From assembly GCA_012518515.1 (NCBI GenBank), contig JAAYRZ010000151.1:1-41399 (forward strand): 41,399 nt of DNA, read 5' to 3'. The position numbers and the translations under genes were made by a program. Within the stretch, counting starts at the first letter, position 1. Each line of letters starts with the position of its first letter. The DNA is from Alcaligenaceae bacterium. GTDB taxonomy: Bacteria > Pseudomonadota > Gammaproteobacteria > Burkholderiales > Burkholderiaceae_B. This document shows positions 35,896 to 41,399 of the stretch, piece after piece. Under the pieces are notes generated by a model. That model had not been told where the DNA came from and made no database searches. It saw only the letters and a list, made by a program, of their open reading frames with translations.

Positions 35896-35922
35896 CAGAC
35901 TGAGCATTAGCTCAGTCTGTTT
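35896..35922 (+). terminator. Terminator-like hairpin directly after ftsZ
   Basis: CAGACTGAGC (35896-35905) and GCTCAGTCTG (35910-35919) form a perfect 10-bp stem with loop ATTA, followed by TTTATAA. The T-run is short, so termination may be partial. Confidence 0.75.
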
Positions 35923-36004
35923 ATAAGGTCATGAGCATACAGCGTCTAATTATAGGCAATGCATGAGGACCTTCTCTTTAACATTAAAGCTTGTTGGAAC
36001 TACC

Positions 36005-36041
36005 AAATACCAATACTGTCTAAATCAGTATTGGTATTTTT
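36005..36041 (+). terminator. Second, stronger rho-independent terminator between ftsZ and lpxC
   Basis: AAATACCAATACTG (36005-36018) and CAGTATTGGTATTT (36026-36039) form a perfect 14-bp stem with a 7-base loop, followed by TTG within a TTTTT run. It lies 85 bp beyond the first hairpin. Confidence 0.85.
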
Positions 36042-36080
36042 GTTACAAATTTATTTCCATTGATATACTTAGGTAAGTAC

Positions 36081-36110
36081 TTGACTTAATACGGAATATG
36101 TTCGTTTAAT
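36081..36110 (+). promoter_or_regulatory. Predicted lpxC promoter
   Basis: TTGACT (36081-36086) and TTTAAT (36105-36110) each match the sigma-70 consensus at five of six bases and are 18 bp apart. The promoter lies after the second terminator and 69 bp before the lpxC ATG, so lpxC can be expressed independently of the dcw cluster. Confidence 0.6.
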
Positions 36111-36178
36111 TAAGTTAAAATAGCGAAATAAATAAGAATAATTTACTTAGTAATAGAATTTTTTTAAGAAGACTTACC

Positions 36179-37102
36179 ATGCTAAAACAAAGAACTATAG
36201 AAAAGGCGGTAAAAACCATTGGTGTCGGTGTTCACTCGGGACAGCGCGTAGAGCTGACCTTAAGACCGGCTGAAGCGAATACTGGGATCGTGTTTCATCG
36301 TATCGACACGCCTGAGGTCATTGATTTTCCTGCACATGCAGAAAAAGTCGGTAATACACGTATGGCCTCAGTTTTGGTCAATGGCGAGCATCGTGTGTCA
36401 ACGGTGGAGCACTTGATGTCGGCGCTAGCCGGTTTAGGCATTGACAATATTCATGTTGATTTGACGGGTGAAGAAGTTCCCATCATGGATGGTAGCGCGG
36501 CGACTTTTGTGTATTTGCTGCGCTCTGCTGGCATTGTTGAACAGGATGCACCTAAGCGTTTTATCCGCGTCAAAAAAGTCATCGAGATTCAAGAAGGTGA
36601 AGGTGATAATGCTAAATGGGCACGTCTTGAGCCTTATCCTGGCTTTGCTCTCGCGTTCTCTATTGATTTTAAGCATCCAGCTATCGCCTCTACGGCTAAT
36701 TTTGCCGAGGTGGATTTTGCTAATGACTCATTTGCTAAGGATATCTCTCGTGCTCGTACCTTCGGTTTTGCACAAGAGGTAGAGATGTTGCGTTCAGCTG
36801 GTTTAGGTCGTGGCGGTAATCTTGATAATGTCATTGTGCTTGATGAGTATCGTATCCTTAACGAAGACGGTTTGCGCTATGAGGATGAGTTCGTCAAACA
36901 TAAGATTCTTGATGCTATCGGTGACTTGTATCTGGCCGGTAAGCCATTATTAGCCAAATATGTTGCTTGTAAGTCAGGGCATGATTTAAATAATAAACTA
37001 GTTCGTGCTTTGCTAGCTCAGCCAGATGCCTATGAAGTGGTTACTTACGAAAGTGAAGTAGCTAAGGCAGCTGGTTTTAATCGTGATTGGCAGTTGGCTT
37101 AG
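36179..37102 (+). CDS. lpxC: UDP-3-O-acyl-GlcNAc deacetylase LpxC
   Basis: LpxC catalyses the committed step of lipid A synthesis in the cytoplasm. The 307-residue protein has the N-terminal [20 protein letters not shown], the zinc ligand H78 in [17 protein letters not shown], and H241 and D245 in [22 protein letters not shown] near 104-111 is conserved too. The length matches E. coli LpxC (305). It has its own predicted promoter after two terminator-like hairpins, so it seems to be uncoupled from ftsZ. It is convergent with dciA, with only 21 bp between stops. Confidence 0.98.
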   Translation: MLKQRTIEKAVKTIGVGVHSGQRVELTLRPAEANTGIVFHRIDTPEVIDFPAHAEKVGNTRMASVLVNGEHRVSTVEHLMSALAGLGIDNIHVDLTGEEVPIMDGSAATFVYLLRSAGIVEQDAPKRFIRVKKVIEIQEGEGDNAKWARLEPYPGFALAFSIDFKHPAIASTANFAEVDFANDSFAKDISRARTFGFAQEVEMLRSAGLGRGGNLDNVIVLDEYRILNEDGLRYEDEFVKHKILDAIGDLYLAGKPLLAKYVACKSGHDLNNKLVRALLAQPDAYEVVTYESEVAKAAGFNRDWQLA

Positions 37103-37123
37103 TACTAGGACCGCTTTTTTCAA

Positions 37124-37450
37124 CTAGTTTGGATTTCGTATTACCTTCAGTTCTACATTTCGTAGCTCTAAGCCGTGCTTGTTTAGATGACGCGTCATGC
37201 TCGGAGCGAGTTGCTTGATTTTTGCAGCGCAAGCATTGTTTGCAACCGCTAATCTGAGTGTGCCGTCTGTATAATTAATAATCAAGCACTGCTTTGTCAA
37301 TTCAGTACCAAGTACATTTACTAATAGAGGTTGCAGCTTAAGAATCGTACGAGCACGTTCTAACACAGGCCCAGTTGATTGACCCTGCTCTAACCACTCC
37401 ATTGCAGTTTGAAAATTAGGTGGTTTACGATAGTTACGATGTGATTTCAT
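37124..37450 (-). CDS. dciA: DUF721 / DciA-family protein
   Basis: The family includes DciA, which loads the replicative helicase DnaB in bacteria lacking DnaC. I place the start at the ATG ending at 37450, giving 108 residues beginning MKSHRNYRKPPNFQ. The conserved core runs from LKLQPLLVNVLG through LRLAVANNACAAKIKQLAPSM, the KH-like DUF721 fold. The longer frame to 37513 has no family resemblance at its start. The lpxC-DUF721-M23-secA order is the same as in Pseudomonas aeruginosa, which supports orthology. Its start is 15 bp from the divergent M23 gene and no ribosome binding site is visible. Confidence 0.82.
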   Translation of the reverse strand: MKSHRNYRKPPNFQTAMEWLEQGQSTGPVLERARTILKLQPLLVNVLGTELTKQCLIINYTDGTLRLAVANNACAAKIKQLAPSMTRHLNKHGLELRNVELKVIRNPN

Positions 37451-37465
37451 ATTGAGGAAATAGCT

Positions 37466-38449
37466 TTGGCTAAAAAGTTCGTATCGCCAAGACGGGCGAG
37501 ACAAAAAACTCAACGAGTCTGGTCATTTAGCATTACAGTGTTGTGTGTCTGCATTGCGCTGGTATCCGGTGCTTTGTTAGAGAGGCACTATGGTTATCAC
37601 CAACAAGGTGATCAGAACGGCTCAGCGATCGACTTAACTAGTGTACATCAAAATCCTGTTCAACAAAAATTGATCGAGCATAGCCTGGGGCAGTTTGCTC
37701 AGCAAATAGCAGAGGCTAAGGTAACCCTTGAAAACATCACCCAGATTACTGATCGCTTGAGTGAAAATTCTGCCTTAAGTCTAGGAATTAGCGGTCATAC
37801 TTTCCCACACTCTAATCTTACTGAAGATGCTCAGCCGATGGAGGAGTTTATCGATGAGACGGGGTATTCTGGTGAGAAAATCGGTAAGGAACTGGATTTA
37901 CTAAAGCAAAATCTTCATTTACAAAACAATCGTCTCCGGACATTTGATGTTTTGATGCAAAAGCGTCAAATTGATTTGGATCGTGTACCGACCGGATTGC
38001 CTGTTTCTATGTTGCAAGCTCGGATGTCATCACCTTTTGGGTGGCGTACCCATCCGATCACTCGTACCTCAAGACTGCATGCTGGTCTAGATTTTGCAGC
38101 GCCTAAGGGAACCGCTATTTATGCGGCCAGTAATGGGGTGGTCAGTAGCTCTGGTTATGTGTCAGGTTATGGTTATCTGATAGAGATTGATCATGGTTCT
38201 GGAGTTACTACAGCCTATGCACACAATAGTGAAAACTTAGTTGAGGCAGGTGATATTGTCGGTCGTCGACAGATGATTGCACGGGTTGGTAATACGGGTA
38301 ACTCAACTGGTCCCCATTTGCATTTTGAAGTGCGTCTAGATGGGGTGCCGATTGACCCTATGTTAGTTTTAGGGAAGGATTTATCAACCATCAAGGTGCC
38401 GGATGGTGGTTCCTTACTTGAAACTTTAAAGCTCCTTAGTCAGGACTAA
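37466..38449 (+). CDS. Membrane-anchored M23 (LytM-type) metallopeptidase
   Basis: The 327-residue protein has a basic cytoplasmic tail (KKFVSPRRARQK), one membrane helix (about 18-40), a helical/coiled-coil region (about 65-165) and a C-terminal LytM domain (about 185-300). The zinc ligands H205 and D209 (HAGLDF) and H284-L-H286 (GPHLHFEV) are present, so it should be an active peptidoglycan endopeptidase in the periplasm. The start is TTG, six bases after GAGGAA. Synteny with lpxC and secA is conserved in other proteobacteria. It starts head to head with dciA. Confidence 0.92.
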   Translation: MAKKFVSPRRARQKTQRVWSFSITVLCVCIALVSGALLERHYGYHQQGDQNGSAIDLTSVHQNPVQQKLIEHSLGQFAQQIAEAKVTLENITQITDRLSENSALSLGISGHTFPHSNLTEDAQPMEEFIDETGYSGEKIGKELDLLKQNLHLQNNRLRTFDVLMQKRQIDLDRVPTGLPVSMLQARMSSPFGWRTHPITRTSRLHAGLDFAAPKGTAIYAASNGVVSSSGYVSGYGYLIEIDHGSGVTTAYAHNSENLVEAGDIVGRRQMIARVGNTGNSTGPHLHFEVRLDGVPIDPMLVLGKDLSTIKVPDGGSLLETLKLLSQD

Positions 38450-38603
38450 TAACAGTTTTTCAGACTTAATTTTCTTCTAATATCTTGATATCTACAGACT
38501 TGTCCTCACTTGAATTGGGCGATGGGTTAAACTGTAAAATTATTGCAGACTCATCGGAATTTGACCGATATGAGACTTTTATAATATTCACTACACAGAC
38601 GAT
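38450..38603 (+). other. Intergenic region with secA promoter elements
   Basis: A TATAAT (38580-38585) lies 19 bp before the secA ATG, and TTGACC (38561-38566) lies upstream, but the spacer of 13 bp is too short for a standard pair, so the promoter assignment is uncertain. ATCGG (38553-38557) and CCGAT (38565-38569) form a small dyad. I find no frame resembling SecM, and no good ribosome binding site for secA. Confidence 0.35.
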
Positions 38604-41369
38604 ATGATTTCCATTTTTAAAAAAATCATCGGTAGCCGTAATGATCGACTACTTAAACAATATAGAAAAACAGTAGCTAAGATCAATAAGCTAGAGCCAG
38701 ATATGCAGGCTTTAAGCGATGAGGAATTAGCAGCGAAAACCGCTGAGTTTAAGGAGCGTTTAGCTGGAGGTCAAAGCTTAGATGATATTTTGCCAGAGGC
38801 TTTTGCTGTCGTACGTGAAGCTTCTGTTCGTGTCCTGGGTATGCGTCATTTTGATGTTCAAATGATTGGTGCTTTAGCCTTACACCAAGGTAAAATCGCC
38901 GAAATGCGCACTGGTGAGGGTAAGACGTTGATGTCTACCTTAGCGATTTATCTTAATGCTTTAGCTGGTAAGGGCGTGCATGTTATTACGGTGAACGAGT
39001 ATTTGGCTGCACGAGACGCTCATAATAACGGTCGTTTATTTAGTTTCTTAGGGTTGACTGTTGGTGTCGTAGCCTCTAACCAAAGTAATCCGGACAAGAT
39101 CGCTGCTTATCAGGCAGATGTTACTTACGGTACTAATAACGAATTCGGTTTCGATTATTTACGCGATAACATGGAGTTTCGCGTTTCTGATCGTCGTCAA
39201 CGTAAGTTATATTATGCGATTGTGGATGAGGTTGACTCCATCTTGATTGACGAGGCCCGTACCCCATTAATCATTTCTGGTCAGGCCGAGGATAATACCG
39301 AGCTCTATCAGAAAATGGATGTTGTACCTGCTATGATGCAGCGTATGGAGCATGAGCCACGTCCTGATGAGCCTGAGCCTGAGGGTGACTTTTGGGTCGA
39401 TGAGAAGGCACAGCAAATTCACTTATCTGAAGCGGGGCATGAGAAAGCTGAAGGTATTTTACGTGACTTAAAGGTTTTGCCTGAGGGGCAGTCTCTTTAT
39501 GATCCTCGTAATATCAGCTTAGTACATCATTTGATGGTTGCATTGAGAGCACATAATCTCTTCAACCGTGATCAGCATTATGTGATCCAAGATGGTGAGG
39601 TGGTGATTGTTGACGAGTTTACTGGTCGTTTTATGCAGGGACGTCGTTGGTCTGATGGTTTGCATCAGGCAGTTGAGGCTAAGGAAAAAGTCGAGATTCA
39701 AAACGAAAACCAGACCTTGGCATCCATTACTTTTCAGAACTATTTCCGGATGTACGATAAGCTAGGTGGCATGACCGGTACGGCTGATACAGAAGCTTAT
39801 GAGTTTCAGCAGATTTACGGTCTTGAGACAGTTATTATCCCGACTAATTTGCCAATGGTTCGTGAGGATCAAAACGATCAAATCTTTAAAAATGATGAGC
39901 AAAAATTTGCCGCCATTATTAAGGATGTGCGTGATTGCTATGAACGCAAGCAGCCGGTCCTAGTCGGTACGACCAGTATCGAAAACTCTGAGTTACTATC
40001 AGAGATGCTCAAAAAAGAGGGGCTCCCTCATCATGTACTAAACGCTAAGCAACACGCCCGTGAAGCGGAAATTGTTGCAGAAGCCGGTAAGCCTGGCGCG
40101 ATCACGATTGCTACTAACATGGCCGGTCGTGGTACGGATATTGTTCTTGGTGGCAGTATCGAGAAAAATATCAATATGGTGATGGCTGATGACTCACTTG
40201 ATGCCGATCAGAAAGCTGCTCGTATTCAGGAAATTCGTGATGCGTGGAAGCCTGTAAACCAAGAGGTTAAAGACGCAGGTGGTCTACGTATTATTGGTAC
40301 AGAGCGCCATGAATCTCGTCGTATCGATAACCAGTTGCGTGGTCGTGCTGGTCGCCAAGGTGACCCTGGTTCATCGCGATTCTACTTGGGTTTAGATGAT
40401 CCGTTGATGCGTATTTTTGCAGGTGATCGTGTACGTGCCATCATGGACCGTTTGGGTGTTGATGGTGAGCCGATCGAAGCGAAGATGGTTAACCGTTCCA
40501 TTGAATCTGCGCAACGCAAGGTCGAGAGCCGTAACTTTGATATTCGTAAGCAGCTTCTTGAATTTGATGATGTGGCCAATGAGCAGCGTAAGGTGATCTA
40601 TGGTCAGCGTAATGAAGTCTTAGAATCTGAGTCACTGGCTGGCATGTTGACTACGCTACGTCAGGATGCTTTAACTGAGTTAGTGCGTCAGTATGTTCCC
40701 GAAGAGTCCATGGAGGAACAGTGGGATATTCCAGCTCTTGAGCAGGTTTTAAATGCTGAGTGGCAATTGCCAGCAGCAGTTTCCAAGTGGCTTGAGGAAG
40801 ACACTAACCTTGATGACGAGGGTATCTTAGAGCGTGTTCTTGAGGAAGCTGAAAAGTTAAATCAAGCGAAAATTGATGCAGTGGGTGAGGAGTCTTGGGC
40901 TCAGTTTGAGCGCTCCGTTCTCTTAGATCGTATGGATACTAGCTGGCGTGAGCATTTATCCGCTTTAGACCATTTACGTCAAGGGATTCATTTGCGTGGT
41001 TATGCACAAAAAGATCCTAAGCAAGAATACAAGAAAGAAGCATTCACCTTATTCTCACATATGTTGGATCGTATCCGTGATGAAGCCGTTAAGATCTTGA
41101 TGACAGTTCAAATCCAAGCGCCAGAGCAGATTAGTGAGGCTCAAGCTCAGCAACAGCAATCTAATGTACAAAATGTACAGTACCATCATGCAGACCATGA
41201 TGAGGCTTTAAGTGGTAAAGCAGCTTCTGGTGTTGAGGTTAGCGAAGAGGGTGATGTCTCTGCCGGTGGCATTACGGTTAAAAACATGATGCGTCATGTG
41301 GGTCGTAATGATCCTTGCCCTTGCGGTAGTGGTAAGAAATACAAGCAGTGTCACGGTAAGTTGTCTTAA
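38604..41369 (+). CDS. secA: Preprotein translocase ATPase SecA
   Basis: SecA drives unfolded preproteins through SecYEG. The 921-residue protein is complete. It has the ATP site MRTGEGKT with GEGKT at 104-108, the [21 protein letters not shown]alker B region near 205-225 (DEVD), the preprotein cross-linking region (about 225-375) and [14 protein letters not shown] near 510. The conserved [19 protein letters not shown] segment lies near 580. The flexible C-terminal tail ends in a zinc-binding [13 protein letters not shown] (C905, C907, C916, H917), which contacts SecB. The ATG start gives [15 protein letters not shown], matching the family, although the ribosome binding site is weak. Confidence 0.99.
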   Translation: MISIFKKIIGSRNDRLLKQYRKTVAKINKLEPDMQALSDEELAAKTAEFKERLAGGQSLDDILPEAFAVVREASVRVLGMRHFDVQMIGALALHQGKIAEMRTGEGKTLMSTLAIYLNALAGKGVHVITVNEYLAARDAHNNGRLFSFLGLTVGVVASNQSNPDKIAAYQADVTYGTNNEFGFDYLRDNMEFRVSDRRQRKLYYAIVDEVDSILIDEARTPLIISGQAEDNTELYQKMDVVPAMMQRMEHEPRPDEPEPEGDFWVDEKAQQIHLSEAGHEKAEGILRDLKVLPEGQSLYDPRNISLVHHLMVALRAHNLFNRDQHYVIQDGEVVIVDEFTGRFMQGRRWSDGLHQAVEAKEKVEIQNENQTLASITFQNYFRMYDKLGGMTGTADTEAYEFQQIYGLETVIIPTNLPMVREDQNDQIFKNDEQKFAAIIKDVRDCYERKQPVLVGTTSIENSELLSEMLKKEGLPHHVLNAKQHAREAEIVAEAGKPGAITIATNMAGRGTDIVLGGSIEKNINMVMADDSLDADQKAARIQEIRDAWKPVNQEVKDAGGLRIIGTERHESRRIDNQLRGRAGRQGDPGSSRFYLGLDDPLMRIFAGDRVRAIMDRLGVDGEPIEAKMVNRSIESAQRKVESRNFDIRKQLLEFDDVANEQRKVIYGQRNEVLESESLAGMLTTLRQDALTELVRQYVPEESMEEQWDIPALEQVLNAEWQLPAAVSKWLEEDTNLDDEGILERVLEEAEKLNQAKIDAVGEESWAQFERSVLLDRMDTSWREHLSALDHLRQGIHLRGYAQKDPKQEYKKEAFTLFSHMLDRIRDEAVKILMTVQIQAPEQISEAQAQQQQSNVQNVQYHHADHDEALSGKAASGVEVSEEGDVSAGGITVKNMMRHVGRNDPCPCGSGKKYKQCHGKLS

Positions 41370-41370
41370 G

Positions 41371-41399
41371 CTTGTTCTTATAGACAAACAGTTGTCAAG
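41371..41399 (+). other. Small hairpin at the window edge after secA
   Basis: GACAA (41383-41387) and TTGTC (41392-41396) form a 5-bp stem, with CTTG (41371-41374) and CAAG (41396-41399) able to pair outside it. The window ends here, so whether a T-run follows is not visible. Confidence 0.25.

Noticed and set aside
37451..37513. N-terminal extension of the DUF721 protein to 37513
   Set aside because: The extra 21 residues overlap the start of the M23 gene, lack family resemblance and have no ribosome binding site; the internal ATG at 37450 fits the family better.
38450..38603. secM-like arrest peptide gene before secA
   Set aside because: No frame in this 154-bp gap ends in an arrest-like sequence, and the gap is too short. 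The M23 gene upstream is an intact peptidase.
1..41399. CRISPR array, insertion sequence, prophage, toxin-antitoxin or tRNA
   Set aside because: No spaced direct repeats, transposase or integrase motifs, phage genes, toxin pairs or tRNA cloverleaf signals were recognised by eye. The GTGG boxes before mraZ are too short and too close to be CRISPR repeats.

Overview
The window reads as a chromosomal segment of a betaproteobacterium of the order Burkholderiales, probably an AT-leaning member of the Alcaligenaceae (Oligella-like). This is an inference from the MurE-MurF fusion also known in Bordetella, the meso-diaminopimelate motif in MurE, the Burkholderiales-like MraZ, RNase P RNA and SWIB/YdcH proteins, and the ftsZ-lpxC-dciA-M23-secA order also seen in Pseudomonas. 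No phage, transposon, CRISPR or tRNA signal was found. Nearly all of the window is core genome, so the unusual signals lie mostly in the RNA and regulatory sequence between genes.

Left part (1-18200). A cobalamin riboswitch on the minus strand (about 10-200) controls a gene beyond the left edge. It faces away from metH, the B12-dependent methionine synthase. metH is followed on the same strand by an MmyB-type regulator and a FecCD/BtuC-type permease with its ATPase, which suggests a B12 uptake and use locus. Next come an ECHDC3-like crotonase (minus), a 14-helix MFS exporter, an OmpA-type lipoprotein, a minus-strand series SWIB protein-panD-DUF465-NRDE protein, pyrC, an O-methyltransferase, the ABC-F protein Uup (minus), and a two-gene unit of a SCO copper protein with a Tat-exported beta-propeller. 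The RNase P RNA gene rnpB closes this part. Its catalytic P4 helix carries an apparent compensatory base-pair change.

Middle and right part (18200-41399). A complete division and cell-wall (dcw) cluster runs on the plus strand: mraZ, rsmH, ftsL, ftsI, murEF (one fused gene), mraY, murD, ftsW, murG, murC, ddlB, ftsQ, ftsA, ftsZ, then lpxC. Genes are tightly packed, often overlapping. mraZ is preceded by a roughly 10-bp-phased array of AAGTGGG/T boxes, the expected autoregulatory MraZ operator, and by further boxes in opposite orientation up to 220 bp upstream. The ftsA-ftsZ gap contains a nested hairpin, and ftsZ is followed by two terminator-like hairpins. After lpxC come dciA (DUF721, minus strand), a membrane-anchored M23 peptidase starting only 15 bp away head to head, and secA, which is complete and ends 30 bp before the window edge.

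Together the right-hand genes make the lipid II precursor (MurC, D, E/F, Ddl, MraY, MurG), polymerise and cross-link it at the septum (FtsW, FtsI, with FtsL and FtsQ), assemble the Z-ring (FtsA, FtsZ), start lipid A synthesis (LpxC) and drive protein export (SecA).
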